Origin: Cydia pomonella
Lineage: Eukaryota > Arthropoda > Insecta > Lepidoptera > Tortricidae
Assembly (NCBI RefSeq): GCF_033807575.1
Contig: NC_084713.1
Coordinates: 11,596,703-11,660,702, forward strand
Direction: 5' to 3'
Length of the DNA stretch: 64,000 nucleotides
The notes beneath the pieces were generated by a model. The model saw only the letters and a list, made by a program, of their open reading frames with translations, was not told where the DNA came from and searched no databases. Position numbers and translations under genes: made by a program. Shown in pieces: positions 37,151 through 49,382 of the stretch (its first letter is position 1; the number at the start of each line of letters is the position of its first letter).

Positions 37151-38366
37151 ATATGCGTATTTCAATTCATTTATTTAGACACATAATAAACTTACCACAC
37201 ACAGTACACGAGTACAGTCACCAAGTCGTTTACATGTTAAATCTTAATTCTAATCAATTCAATTTGATCGTAGTCGTTGTAATATAAAAATGTCAAAAAT
37301 GTAACACAAATAAAATCAATATAATTTATAAACCAATAAAAAAATCCAACAATAAAAGACAAATTCAACAGACACGCATATAAAATAAATAAATTTAACA
37401 TTATCATAAAAAAAAATAAACAGAAATTTCAAATTAAAATTATATGTTACAAATTTATACAAACAATCGTCAGGGAAACAGAACATTTAAAATGTGGTAA
37501 CATTTTCTGCGAAATCCACCAGCATTATCCGCAAATATATCGATATCATGACCCTCAACAGCCATCATATTTAGTAACGCCAGTGCCCTAGCCGTGGGCG
37601 CGTTATCAGCCTGTCGGGTGCGCGCGCGCGCAGCCACGCGAACAAGCGGCGGCAGCGGCGCGGCGGCAGCGCCAGTTCAGGCAACCCTCGCCATGCAGGG
37701 ACGTGCAAGCCCATTTGCTCCAACACAAACTAATTGTTTATCCTATTACTAATGATGCCATGATAGTGCTCCATTAACAATTTCCGCCTTAGTTCGAATG
37801 TGTCAAGGCCTACCATCTCCGATACGAACAGGAAGGAATATAGATAAGGGTAGTAGCCAAAACACTTGCTATATAAATACCTTGCGAATTTCTTTTGTAT
37901 TTTCTCAATCATAGTGATATACTTTGATTCATAAGGGTTCCATATAATAGCTTCGAATTCTAGTTTGCTACGTACATATGCGTTAAATAGCATCAGCACT
38001 ATCCTTATGTTACCAAACAAAGATGTCTTCCTAATAATAAAACCTAAAGTTTTAGGGTTTGTAAAAACAAATGATCATAATATGCTTACGGAAATTAAGT
38101 TGTACGTCTAGAGTAAGCCCCAGATCGCAGATTTCATGAACCCGCTCAAGGTGGACCCCTTGGAGAACCTAAAAAGAAGGTTGTTGTTGGCACAGCGGTC
38201 ACTCTAGATACTTTCTAACACAAAAGATACCTAACTTGCTTCAGAGCCAAATTAAATATGTAGAGTAGTGGTTTCTCAGGAACACAGTCTTTGGTAATAC
38301 CGTCAGGCCCTGCTGCCGAGCGCGGTTTGAGTTTGCTAGCTGTTCTCCTTATCTCCCTCGCACTTA
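37150..38366 (-). pseudogene. Deleted LINE (non-LTR retrotransposon) ORF2 remnant
   Basis: Read on the minus strand, the first piece (about 38366-38290) encodes KLKPRSAAGPDGIT, the conserved start of an RT fingers region. The catalytic palm is then missing. The sequence resumes (about 38155) with a piece including EICDLGLTLD and, at about 38020-37730, the thumb region (FNAYVRSKLEFEAIIWNPYE). A stop at about 37730 and a frameshift near 37608 precede the C-terminus, which ends at about 37467. An AT-rich 3' UTR with AATAAA follows to about 37150. This is a jockey/CR1-like LINE by motif, dead because the catalytic YxDD region is absent. Confidence 0.85.
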
Positions 38367-39499
38367 CATCATAATCACAACACATGTTGCCTTAGCGTCG
38401 GCGTATCCTGCGGCCGCTTGTGTGTTCGGTTGCGGTACTCTTGATTTGTGTTGGTGAACTAGTAATTGTTTTTATTTTGTTCCATCAACTTAACAGCAAT
38501 TAACAAAGTTCGAGAACATGTGTATGTGTACTTAAATATTATTTATACGTAAACCCCTTCTATTCTTACGCAGGGTTAGTAAATATGAGCTCCTTAGAAA
38601 ATATTTTTATAATACTTTTTTCACATACAAATCATTAATTATTACAAACATATTCAAGAACTTCCTTAATTGAATCTTGCTGTTTACTGTTTTATTTTAT
38701 TTTTTAATACGCCCATGCGCAATATACTGTCTCATTTATGGCTTGGTATTCTCTAGTTAGCGATATTTTCACTTATAAATATTCATACCCCAACAAAATA
38801 AAAAGTTAAGAAAAAAAGTAGGAAATCAGTTATAATGAAAAAAACCCTTTGTACTTCTTTCATAAAACCTTATGAATCAATCTTTGATAGACTGATTCGA
38901 ATAATTGACAACATGCATTTGTTAATTATATCTATACAGATTTAAAATTGCCAAGCAATAGAGCAGTCTTCAAAACTTGGACGTTTAGAGTTTAAATTCG
39001 TTACACCGTTAAACGTGTAACAAACAATGGTTGAAATGTTTATTAAACGGTTCGGCAGTGGAAATACAACGGCAATTCCGGTCTAGTTATTAAAAGAGCA
39101 GGTATAAAAGATCCACTTAATAAAGGACAGATGAGAGCGGAAAGTGCTGAAGCGTTGTCGTCTGTTCATTGTCTCCGCGCTAACACTACCTCCGCCGCTT
39201 TCGTGGACTGAGCGACACGATCAAGTTTTTTGCCCGATTGACGAAATAAGGATAATATTAGTAAGCTAAAACATCGTTGAAGAGTTAATTTGTCTCCGTG
39301 CTAAAGCGAACCCCACGCCACTTTCCCAAATTGCCAGCACGCGATGGCATGGATTTATCCCAGTAAAAATTAAGGAAGGAAATATGTGTCGATACGTTTG
39401 CAAGGCTATCATTTTGGATGCGCCTGCAGGCCTAGCAACAAGATGGATTTTGACGTACCTATAAACTTTCTATAAATTAATCTCATTTGAAAAAGTGGT
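38367..39499. other. Gene-poor DNA
   Basis: No gene supported. A TATAAAAG at about 39104 lies before a GC-richer patch (39140-39230) and could be a promoter, but no coding exon follows. Confidence 0.35.
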
Positions 39500-40870
39500 G
39501 GAGGTTTTATAATACATGGAAATCGTTCCCAAAAAGAGGTGTTGCCTTACATCAAATGAGGTAGTTCTGTTTTTAGGGTTCCGTAGCCAAATGGCAAAAA
39601 AACGGAACCCTTATAGATCCGTCATGTCCGTCTGTCTGTCCGATTAGGTCACAGCCACTTTTTTCCGAAACTATAAGAACTATACTGTTCAAACTTGGTA
39701 ATTAGATGTATTCTATGAACCGCATTAAGATGTTCACACAAAAATAGAAAAAAAACAATACATTTTGGGGGTTTCCCATACTTAGAACTGAAACTCAAAA
39801 AAAATTTTTTTCAAACCCATGCGTGTGGGGTATCTATAGGATAGGTCTTCAAAAATGATATTGAGGTTTCTAATATCATTTTTTTCTAAACTGAATAGTT
39901 TGCGCGAGAGACACTTCCAAAGTGGTAAAATGTGTCCCCCCCCCCCTGTAACTTCTAAAATAACAGAATGATAAAACTAAAAAAAATATATGATATACAT
40001 TACCATGCAAACTTCCACCGAAAATTGGTTTGAACGAGATCTAGTAAGTAGTTTTTTTTTAATACGTCATAAATGATACGGAACCCTTCATGGGCGAGTC
40101 CGACTCGCACTTGGCCGCTTTTTTTATATATGTTATTAGTGATGAAATAGTAATGACAAATCCAAGGTGAGGATCATTGTGTACAGATAATATACAGTAC
40201 AGTGAGGGAACTTGTTATAACTCGCATCTCTTGTATATCTTTGATGGACCACGCTTGTCCTCTGAATCCACAGCACTTATTTTGCACACAGCGTATGCGG
40301 CAGCATTTCTTCGTCAACCTGATCAGGCAGGTCGAAATCGTCATCTGATGGTGGATCATCAATGAATGGTTTTTCAATGTCAGCACACATCTCCGGTCTG
40401 GTATATTCTCGCAGGATTGATCATTGCTGTAGTTGCAAACAGCTGAGCATTTGAGTCCTGCTTCCCTGCAACCACAACTGCTGGTACAACCTTTTTTGCA
40501 GTTACAGTTAGTTCAAAATTTTGCAAACTTTGAGAAGCCGTAGAAACTATTTGGCTCACTAAGACTATTAAGATTATATTGTCAATTAATTGCAAATTTT
40601 ATCTTCTTGAAAGTGTGCATAGTGACTTTTGCCGTAACTCCGGTTCTCGGTGGTTTTTTTTTTTTCTAATACTGAAAAAGTCCTAAAATTGAATGGATTA
40701 TCATATACTTTACAATGATCCCAAGGGCTTTCGAGGTCGAAAACTTGAATTTATTATTACCATTTCATCACTACCAACATATAAAAAAAACAGAACTACC
40801 TCATTTGATGTTAGATAAAATGTACCAATTCCATGGACTATTAAAATAAAACAAAACATCAACCTTTTCG
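39500..40870 (-). mobile_element. Decayed DNA transposon with inverted arms
   Basis: The block 'catcaaatgaggtagttctg' at 39550-39569 is inverted at 40797-40816. The adjoining 'ttagtgatgaaatagtaat' (about 40138-40156) is inverted at about 40762-40780. The left arm is split by a 0.55-kb repeat (39573-40125). Between the arms the minus strand encodes a Cys-rich piece (about 40500-40395, including TSSCGCREAGLKCSAVCN) and then an acidic C-terminus (FIDDPPSDDDFDLPDQ, about 40370-40290), in different frames. From recall, such Cys-rich tails occur in transposon-linked insect proteins. The transposase core was not found. Confidence 0.6.
39573..40125 (-). repeat. Lepidopteran 'cggccaagtg...ggttccgtagcc' repeat, single-unit copy
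   Basis: The reverse complement opens 'gcggccaagtgcgagtcgga' and closes 'ggctacggaaccctaaaa', as does 25487-26552, but with one internal unit. It carries a C-run (about 39936-39947) opposite the G-run of the other copy. It sits inside the left arm of the decayed transposon. Confidence 0.88.
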
Positions 40871-41830
40871 AAGCCGTACCAAACACAAAAGCTTTCGTCA
40901 CTCTGACGAGTAAGACGCCACGACACCGAAGTGTCAAAACTGAAATAGAACCTTATGCATATGCACGTAGGTCTATATTGCTCTGTAGTCTATGACGGAT
41001 TAATCCGTCATTGGCGCTGGACTTGCTGTTCGGATATATCTGTCTTTGGTGTCGAAAAGGTTATGTTATTAATAGAATATAAAATAAAATATCAAGTAAC
41101 ACTTTTAAATATGGAAAAAGAATTTTTTAATTAAAACGTGCAGTCCATTCGTGAACGGTGCTGAAGGGTAACGAAATCGATAGCAACGACATTCAAAAAT
41201 ATTGAAACGTTTTCAGAAAACAACTGCCATTTTCTGGCCCGGACATGACATGGTGCCTCACTGGCTCTAGGGCTGTCGCTTACATATCGAAACTGAATGA
41301 AATACCTGAAAAAGACTTTCACCAAACGGAATAAGGGTTAAATTATAACAACGTGCAACGATATTGTAATCTTTCGAACCCGAGCTGCTGTCGTCGCGAG
41401 GAAAATTTCCTTTTATTGTGTTAGCAAATGCTTATTGTATACGATGTTTCCCTATTGTAGCGCCCGCGATGCCGGTTCCTTGACACCCACAATTGCATGG
41501 TGACAAATCACTAATACGGTACATTAAGTTCTGCTCGTGAATACTTTAAGATGCTTATCCTCATTCCAACACATCTAATAAATTTATTATTGTTCAGCAT
41601 TTTTCAGCATTCATCTAAGAAATTATCCCTTACGAAATGCTTTTGCCTTGTATGGCAGCTATATTTCTGACCTTGATTTCAAGTGTGAAATGAATACCGA
41701 CCAGCCTATTGAAACCTAAATTCATAGAATAAGCGCCCAGAAGTTAACCTGCCTAAGTACCGAATATCGTTTGAAAATGTTATTAAATTCAACTCTAATA
41801 TTAGACTCGACTAATAAAAATGAATCTTAC
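40871..41830. other. Start of the intron downstream of the Q-rich exon, and flank
   Basis: On the minus strand this follows the splice donor at 41830. No further exon is recognised. Confidence 0.4.
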
Positions 41831-42319
41831 CTCTTCCTCAGTGGTGGCGGTGTTGACGGAGTCCATGCTTTGACAGAGCGCGAGCTCCATGTTCTTGTGC
41901 TGCGGCGAGGTGGCCCGCGGCGATGACTGCTGAGGGGGCACCAGCGCGCCCTGCGTCGCCGCTGTCTGCGGCACTCCTGTGCCGCCTGTCGCCGTGGGAC
42001 TCTGCCCCTGTAGTGCTTGCACTCCCTGCAGGCTCTGCGCTGCTTGCAGACTCTGCTGAGCCGCTTGTAAACTCTGTTGCGCCTGCAGGTTCTGCAGCGA
42101 CTGATGCGCCAGATTCAACTGATGCTGCTGCACTATACTCTGCTGCACGATGCTCTGCTGCACCTTGATATGCTGGTGCACGGCAAGTTGGTGGATCGGG
42201 TGAAGCTGGGAAGGGGGCGCGGGGTAGGGAGGGGAGAGACGCTGGCGCTTCACTTGCGCACTCTGCAGCGCTTCGTGCAGCCTCTTCACCGGGAGCGGAC
42301 TTTGGCCGAGGTTATCCAC
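41831..42319 (-). CDS. Glutamine-rich first coding exon of a probable nuclear regulator (partial)
   Basis: 163 codons run from ATG (42319) to a phase-0 splice donor, GAG|GTAAGATTC, with the GT at 41830-41829. The N-terminus (MDNLGQSPLPVKRLHEALQS) is followed by a basic stretch (VKRQRL), a proline-rich stretch and His/Gln repeats. From about residue 54, VQQSIVQQSIVQQ precedes a run of LQAQQ/LQAAQ-like units, then Ser/Pro/Thr-rich sequence and an acidic end (TATTEEE). Such low-complexity Q-rich N-termini are common in transcription factors and co-regulators, but no DNA-binding domain lies here and I do not recognise the gene. It is GC-rich against AT-rich flanks. The start is the first ATG in frame, and the 5' side looks like promoter rather than an intron end. 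The other exons, on the minus side, were not found. Confidence 0.78.
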
Positions 42320-42460
42320 GGCTGTGGCGGGGCGTGCCGGCCGAGTCGGTCGACTCCGGCAAGCACCGACTGTGGCAGCGACAGCGACGCGCGCGGCGCG
42401 GACAACTATCGATATGCGCGTATCGACAACGGCGCAACACTACGTTGCGGTACAACTAAT
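42320..42460 (-). promoter_or_regulatory. Probable promoter and 5' UTR of the Q-rich gene
   Basis: CpG-dense sequence directly upstream of the ATG contains TATCGATA (42407-42414), identical to the Drosophila DRE core, with a partial second copy near 42420. No TATA box or pyrimidine-rich acceptor is seen. This fits a TATA-less, DRE-type promoter; the start site is unknown. Confidence 0.55.
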
Positions 42461-43599
42461 TGACTTATTGATCAAATTATCATTAATTTTAGAGATTTAA
42501 AACGCGCCTAAAAGCGATTGTTTGTATTTGTTGTTTAGCGCGAAAGCACTATTATCCTCATTCGTGTAAGTTAATCCTCAGCTTGTGAATCACTCCTGTA
42601 AAGAAAAGAAAAAAAAATTAGTAACTAATATTTTAGTGACTATTTAATAAACGTTTAGTCAATTGAAAAGGCAGCCAGAAGTGTAACGATAGCTTGATTT
42701 TAAACGAGATCCGACTTCCCGTTATAAATTGAAACATTTCCAGCCTTTACCGGCGGCGCCAATAGGAAAAGGAATCCTCTTATGACGCTCTCTTCGTATA
42801 TACATCTATAATTATTATCGTACCCCTTAAGAATTTATCTATCGCCCATAATAATTTGAAGCGGGAGTATTTTTATGTAACGAGGACGTAAACATCCAAA
42901 TATTCAAGCCAAGCAAATTGGAATATAAATTGTTAGATGGTTTGAGATTGTCAATTTGGCATGAAAATAAGTAATATGAGGATTACAATAATGAGTAAAG
43001 TATAAATAAAATCATTTTTGAGACTCATATTTTGATAAGATATCGTTACTTTTAAAATTTACGGTAATTTACGTAAAAGTATACCAACAGTTATATAAAA
43101 CAACTCAAATTCCGTCATTCGCAGAGCGACTTACACTTGATCATTTTTATTGTGCGATATTATTATCAGCGGCAGTGACCTGCGTGAACAAAATTAAGTT
43201 CTAACACTCATAGATAAGATACGTTTCATATTGAACAAATAGGTTATTCTGAAGTGTCAAAGCTGAGTAGCGATTGCACTCGTGTGGGTGGCGGTCAGCT
43301 ATTAGATTGTTAGTCATCGAAATAAACATCGAATATCACATAATTCGTACACCAGACTGCGCTCGATGAGTGTTCCATTTTCAGAACTGACCTTTCAAAT
43401 CATCAAAGTCGTTGAGCATCGATTTAATGATAACTTTTTGCGAAGGAAAAAATGTTTTGACCCTTTTACTACTGTTTTATGAAGTCCAAAGAATAATTTT
43501 ATTTTGTTTTAAACATCGCTTTAAAGTACGTTATCGATAGTACAATTAAATATAAACATATAAATAAAAGTATATTTACACAACACACACAAATACATA
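42461..43599. other. Gene-poor DNA upstream of the Q-rich gene
   Basis: AT-rich; no gene supported. Confidence 0.4.
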
Positions 43600-43716
43600 C
43601 ACAAATGTCTCTGTTTGACCCAATGGTTGACTGGTAGAGAATACCTTTTGGCATTAAGTTCGCCATTTGTACATTTTTCTTTATGTGTGCAATGAAGTTT
43701 AAATAAATAAATAAAT
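43600..43716 (+). repeat. LINE 3' end fragment
   Basis: 'gactggtagagaatacc', 'ggcattaagttcgcc' and 'gtgcaatgaagttt', then an AAAT-repeat tail, form the 3' end of a common lepidopteran non-LTR element by recall. A relative lies at 46222-46325 in reverse. Confidence 0.7.
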
Positions 43717-44990
43717 TTGTTTAATCTTAAGTAACTTAAAAAAACTGTATTTTATTGTTATAACCACTTTTCTAATGCACCTCTACATTGTATATCTCGA
43801 CAATCAAATCATATGATTTAATATTTTCATAACATACATATTTAACTTTTCAAGATCTTATGACTTAAACCCTTTTTAAAACTGATGAACTATAATCAAA
43901 TTACAGATATTGTTCGAAGTGTTTAAATGTCGTACCCAATATTGAAGACATACTGTCTTTAACGGTGATCAGATCACGAATCACGATCAACAAAGACGTC
44001 AGTCACGAAGTACATATTGTAATATTTAGTTACTAAAGTACATAGTTACTTTTTTTGAAACACATATCTTCTTTATATGCTGCGTTGAAAAGTAAACTTT
44101 ATTTCATATGATAATGATAGAATTTACAATGAATAGACCGAATGAGATACGAGCTAGCGTAGGCATGCGGTTAGGTGTTCCAAGCCAAGGTCGGAGCTTT
44201 TTGTCCCAGCATGACTAAACCGCGATAAAAACTGACCAATTGCTGTCTCGTTATGTTACTAGGTACATAAAATAGAAACACATACAGCTACTGGGCTATT
44301 CTATTGGCATTTGAAACACAGTCGAGTTTGTTTCTGATCATTACCTAATTTGTATTTGGAGTTATTAAACTACACATAATATTTTTTTATTATTGTGTGT
44401 TACTTAATTAGATAAAGTGATATACAGATGTTACAATTTGTTATGGTTTTATATTTTTAGGTTCTAATACGACATTGACACAAGTCACAATGCATATCAA
44501 GCGCACCAATCAGGGCAAGAGATCGTATCATAATTATTAATAACAAAACATTGAGTTATTATTACTTCATATAGAGAGGCTATAACAAACAATGAAAATG
44601 TTGCAATCGCAACCTGTACCACAGGACAAAAACGTCGTAAGCGCCGTGAAACTCATGGCGCTGACGCGTTTAGATGGCGTGGTTCACGCTCCGCTTCGAT
44701 AGTTTGTTGTCGGCCGACAGCTCATAGCCCAAAATAAAGGATCTCTGTAACAATGTTCAATGTAACAAAATTACAATAGATTCTTATGCCGGTAATCATA
44801 AAAACGCTAAGAGACTCAATTAATCGTTTGTCTTAATCTGTCAATTTTTACATATGTATTTGAAAGAAACGGATAAATCATAAATTAACTAATTGAGGTT
44901 TGTAAAGTTTCAATATTATAACACTCTAAATACGGCTCCTAGTCCTAAACTTATTTTATCGCGTAAATAACTATCCCACCAAAAACATTT
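43717..44990. other. Gene-poor DNA
   Basis: Nothing supported. Confidence 0.4.
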
Positions 44991-45140
44991 TCATGTAAAA
45001 TGTTGCCAAGACGAAACCATAAGGTAAGGCGCGCACTGCCAAAAAGTTATCAGGTCTCATGTAGAGCCAAGCTTCTAACTCTACAAGCCCAATCTTCACA
45101 AACTCTACACCTTAGTCAAAATATGTGGCTTGGCCGTTTC
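44991..45140 (+). repeat. Interspersed repeat family B, plus copy
   Basis: Blocks 'gtaaaatgttgccaagacga', 'tttatgtagagccaa'-like sequence and 'atatgtgg.ttggccgttt' match 47748-47882 in inverse orientation. Confidence 0.75.
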
Positions 45141-45282
45141 GGCGCATTTCATATCGGTAGACTTTTGTCCCTAATAGAATTTTGCCACGGTTGTTTTGTC
45201 ACATGCGCTTTACGAATGGCAGAATTTTTTTCCTAACTTAATGTAATAAATGGCTTACATCTTTTTTGCCTTAAGGAATGTT

Positions 45283-45350
45283 TGACAGCAATATTGTCTA
45301 CCATGCTTTGTCAGTATGGTAGATGCCGTAGATGGCAGACAATATTGTCA
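45283..45350. repeat. Short foldback
   Basis: 'tgacagcaatattgtctacc' is inverted as 'atggcagacaatattgtca' (45332-45350), with a GC-rich middle. Confidence 0.6.
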
Positions 45351-46032
45351 TAAGTCCACCGATTACATTTAAAAATGTTTACTAACACCACCCATCTAAC
45401 AAACCATCATATTAAAATTCGAGAAAACCTCATGTAAATGCTTGTCTTGACAAGGGTAGATTGATTAAATTGTAGGGCGAAAATCTATGAGGCATATGCA
45501 TAATTGCATATAAGTACACTTACATGTGAATACTACATGCATACTGGGTAAGCAAGAAAAACTTTCATATACTAATTTTAAAGACTGCCCTGATTTTTCC
45601 AGAACTGGGACGGGCGGAAATTGCGACGAGAGGTCTCTTTAAAAAAATTCGAGACAAAATTGTATCACTAAAATGCGTATACTTGGAATCGCCCTCTCTA
45701 ACCAAGCTTCCTCAAGTTTTTTACTTCAAAAACGCATTAAAGAACAACCTATATAGCTTTTTATAGCGTACGTGCTAATTTATCGGTATTATAGTATCTT
45801 TAATTGAACTCAAAACGCGATAACGCTGCCGGCACAATTGACACTGCAATCAATGGTATTTTTGACATTCAATAGAACGCAGTGTTTTTTGCTAAGCTGC
45901 AAGAATGGCTCAAGCCAAAACAGTACAAGAATGCACGTTGTTTGTGTCTTATCAAGTCAAATGTGTAAGGAACCATTTTGTAAACGCCGTCTGTTCCTAA
46001 AGCCACAGATGAAACGAAATATTTTGACTAAC

Positions 46033-46123
46033 AGGAGTATCCTTATTTTAATTATAGGATTTCAATTCGATCCATATTTAATCCAGATCCAATTTATATC
46101 CTATAATTAAAATTAGAATACCT
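46033..46123. repeat. Foldback with about 26-bp arms
   Basis: 'aggagtatccttattttaat' (46033 on) is nearly inverted at 46098-46123, where the reverse complement starts 'aggtattctaattttaat'. Confidence 0.75.
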
Positions 46124-46221
46124 AAGCCTGTAGAAAAAACTTTCTCCACTGCAGTATTTTGATTTCAGATGAATTAAAGCAGTTAAATTCTACAGTGCGG
46201 CTATTATAAATCAAAAACTAT

Positions 46222-46325
46222 TTTATTTATTTATTTATTCTTTATTGCAAAATACATGAAGGTACAAATGGCGGACTTAATGCCTTAAGGCATTCTTTAC
46301 CATTTTATGTGTTACTTCTTTTACA
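46222..46325 (-). repeat. LINE 3' end fragment
   Basis: The reverse complement contains 'ggcattaagtccgccatttg', 'gcaataaagaataaat' and an AAAT tail, the same family as 43600-43716. Confidence 0.7.
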
Positions 46326-47747
46326 GTACCCTACCCATTATGTAATTTGTAGTTTAACCAGAGTACAAACAAACTATGCCCCGTGACTCGAATATTTAGG
46401 CAATGGGTAACTGCTATGTTAACCCAGACGAGACAAAGTTTTCATTGATTGGCTGAAATTAACGAGTCACGTGGTTTGGTTTGTTTAAATCAAGTTAAAC
46501 GCTTACCTAAGCGCACAGAGTGAAACTCACATCCCTTTCAAGATTTAATAGGACACACACTGATACTATAATACGCAAAACTCTGCGTAGGGGGCGCCTC
46601 TAGCACATACTGAGGGCCTACCGCGATCACGAAAATCGAAGATTCGTTATCTGTCGCTCTATTACTCTTGCATATTCGAGCGATAAAAAGGCAGATAACG
46701 AAATTTTCTTTTTCTTTATTCATCAATCCCATATTGATAACTTCTCAAGACTATATATCTGTATAAGATATAGTATGTATAACTTACTCTATGGTTTAGA
46801 ATATGTGATAATGCTGCTCTCTGGCGGCATAACATTGCAGTAATACTTTCTATTATTCACTTCGCGATGAGTGAATAACAGAAAGTATTACTCAATTTAT
46901 CAGACCGTTACTCAATTTTTCTGTAGTTCGCGCTCTAACTGTAATGTGTGTAAATTTGGCAAAACATTGACATTCGACATAGCTCTCTGCATATTTGACC
47001 ATTTGCATCTCTGCCAAACAACTTGCAGTTAGGTATATCGAAACTAAATAATATTTACCCAGGAAATAATTGATACATTACTTTTAATGCCTCCGCTTTA
47101 AAGCAACCTTATATACTTAGAAGGTACAATCGCGCAGAAAAGTACACTCGCGTGCAATATTTCCTTGCCGCTGAATACTTTAATCCACCGTCTGTATTTA
47201 TGTTGCCACGGACTCGTAAATAAGTCCCGGCGAACTCTTCCAGTTTCCATTTGTTATAACTACTAAGTCCCACGGAGTCGGACTTCGTCGGGACTTGTGG
47301 ACGGGATGGCATCGAGTTAAAATGAAATACCGGGCGAAAGGGCGGATTGGGAATGTCAGTATTAAAAAAGATGCATTGCAACTCACTGCCAAAAAATAAG
47401 GAACCTGGTTAGATCTGAGGGCAATACGAGTCAAGCAAAGCGCAAGGGCACTACCTACCTTTTCTCGAAGTGCTTTGTCGTTTTTTTGAACCCTCATAAC
47501 TTGGGTTTGGATTATACCATACCAGATAAACAAAATTCTCGGGATATGATGCCAATAGTGGATTTATTAAACATAGAATATTTCAATTACATAGTCTTAT
47601 ACTTTAGATTTTATTGATAGCAAAAAAAACGATTTCGTCACTGACTCACTCACTCATTCACTCACTGATAATCATATCAATCGTAAGGTGAAAAATGTAT
47701 TCACTATTTATTTTTTTGTTATAGTTTGCTACAATTGTTCATGTAAC
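46326..47747. other. Gene-poor DNA with a strong hairpin
   Basis: No gene supported. The hairpin at 46840-46891 is listed separately. A CACT-rich simple repeat lies at about 47638-47668. Confidence 0.4.
46840..46891. repeat. Strong hairpin, 22-bp arms
   Basis: The arms 46840-46861 (gtaatactttct...) and 46870-46891 pair at 21 of 22 positions around an 8-base loop. Confidence 0.85.
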
Positions 47748-47882
47748 TAAACGGCCAATCCACATATTTTCACTAAGGCGTAGAGTTTGTTAAGTCAGGC
47801 CTGTAGATTTAGAAGATTGGCTCTACATGAAATCGGATGACAGTGCGAGCGTTATGGTTTCGTCTTGGCAACATTTTACAGG
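47748..47882 (-). repeat. Interspersed repeat family B, minus copy
   Basis: Inverse of 44991-45140, sharing 'gtaaaatgttgccaagacga' and 'atatgtggattggccgttt'. Confidence 0.75.
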
Positions 47883-49382
47883 ACAATTTTTCGGAGGTAT
47901 TGTATTTTTCATGTTACACGATTATAAGTAAATTGATTTTTAGGTTTTTTTTTATTATAGTGCAATGTTGTAGTATTTACAAAATTTACAGTTTATACAC
48001 ATTATTCTACTTTAAGAAATCTTTTTTTTAATCAAGTTCTAAGCTAGAGGTGTAAACTATACAGCCAAAAAAGGTAAAGGAAGCCTTTGGAGCTTAGCAT
48101 GATATAATAAGCGTAAAAAACTATCTGACACCAATGCCAATAATTCTTTATTAGATTAGACACAGTTTTAGTCTGAGCATTGCCGAATAAAGGTGTAGAA
48201 TGTGTGTAATCCGTTTACACTCCCAATACTATTAGGTACCTACCTCTCGAAGTTTCTATACTGTTACAACAACAACACTATTTTAAAGTAACTAAAAAGA
48301 AAATAAATGTTGTTATTTGATATGTCTACAATGATGGCCAACGTTAAAAATCGTTGCTGTCGTGCAGATTGCCAATACGAAAATGAATTCCATTAACGCA
48401 AATTAACGAAATTATTCCATCTCATCAGCTCGTAAATGTAAATGCAGAGCACCGCGCAATTTAGACGTTTATGTTACGTTTCCAAATGGTTTATATTAAA
48501 TTCAAAATTGTGAGTGGACAATGAAGTTCCATTTCACAAAGTAGCAACTTATCGAAGATTTTCAAGCGGCTGGAAGAAATTTATAAATATGCTGAAACTT
48601 AACATAATACCTAGCTCTAACGACATAAAGTAAACTGAGACATCTTGGCAATAGTTTTACGTTGAGATATACATCGTGCAGAATTCCTCCGTCTAAATAC
48701 AGACATAAAACAGCACTTATAGGGTCTCCCTGGGGACGTCTATAGTGAGCGCTCAAGTTTACTCGAAGGAAATTAGCTCTGAGGAGACAATGGATGGGAA
48801 GTCCTGGGAGCGAGCCAAAAGCCGCGACGGCCACTACTGAAGACGTATCACCCCTGTGGGCCGTACCAGTGGACAGGAATGCTCCGAGTAAAATGAATAT
48901 TCGGGATTCATCGTTACCGCGGTGAATGCAACTGCTAGAGAACTGAAACAATCGGCATTGCTGTTCTGAGCACCGTGGAATAATTACTTATTACCTATAG
49001 GTTTATGTAACTGCAATGTTTTAGACTAAATAAGCAGACTACTACATTCGATACTGAGATATTTAACAAAGATTTACTTCAACAAACCAAACCTATTAAT
49101 TTAAACCTCACTTGAAAAGAAGCTATGCATGCAAGTTTTTTCACTGGAAAGACTAGCTGTTAGGTATATGATGCGTTAGTGTTTCTTCTTGTCTGCGTTT
49201 CTTCAATAAAGATCTTCCACCACATTGACGACTTGGTTCTAGTCACACTGAGTGATTTGATGTTGTACTTTTTTGAGAAAGAACCCTATGAACTCTACGG
49301 ATATGAATGATATGATTCAATTTAAAAGCATCATATTGAATGTAGCATTTAGGAACTTTTCTTCAACTATTGAAACGTACCT
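47883..49382. other. Gene-poor DNA
   Basis: A 129-codon open frame (48951-48562, minus) was not accepted as a gene. Nothing else is seen. Confidence 0.4.

Larger units (their letters stand above)
45141..46221. other. Gene-poor DNA with two foldbacks
   Basis: No gene supported. The small hairpins at 45283-45350 and 46033-46123 are listed separately. Confidence 0.4.

Noticed and set aside
40177..40595. Short frames on both strands inside the decayed transposon
   Set aside because: They are off-frame; the meaningful Cys-rich and acidic pieces lie in other frames and are described with the transposon.
42077..42463. 128-codon plus-strand open frame
   Set aside because: Antisense shadow of the CAG-rich exon and its promoter.
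47638..47668. Possible CRISPR-like regular repeat
   Set aside because: CACT simple-sequence repeat without spacers; the genome is eukaryotic.
48562..48951. 129-codon minus-strand open frame
   Set aside because: It has a passing RT-like string (PQGDPISAV) but no other RT motif, no domain and no splice context; chance is more likely.
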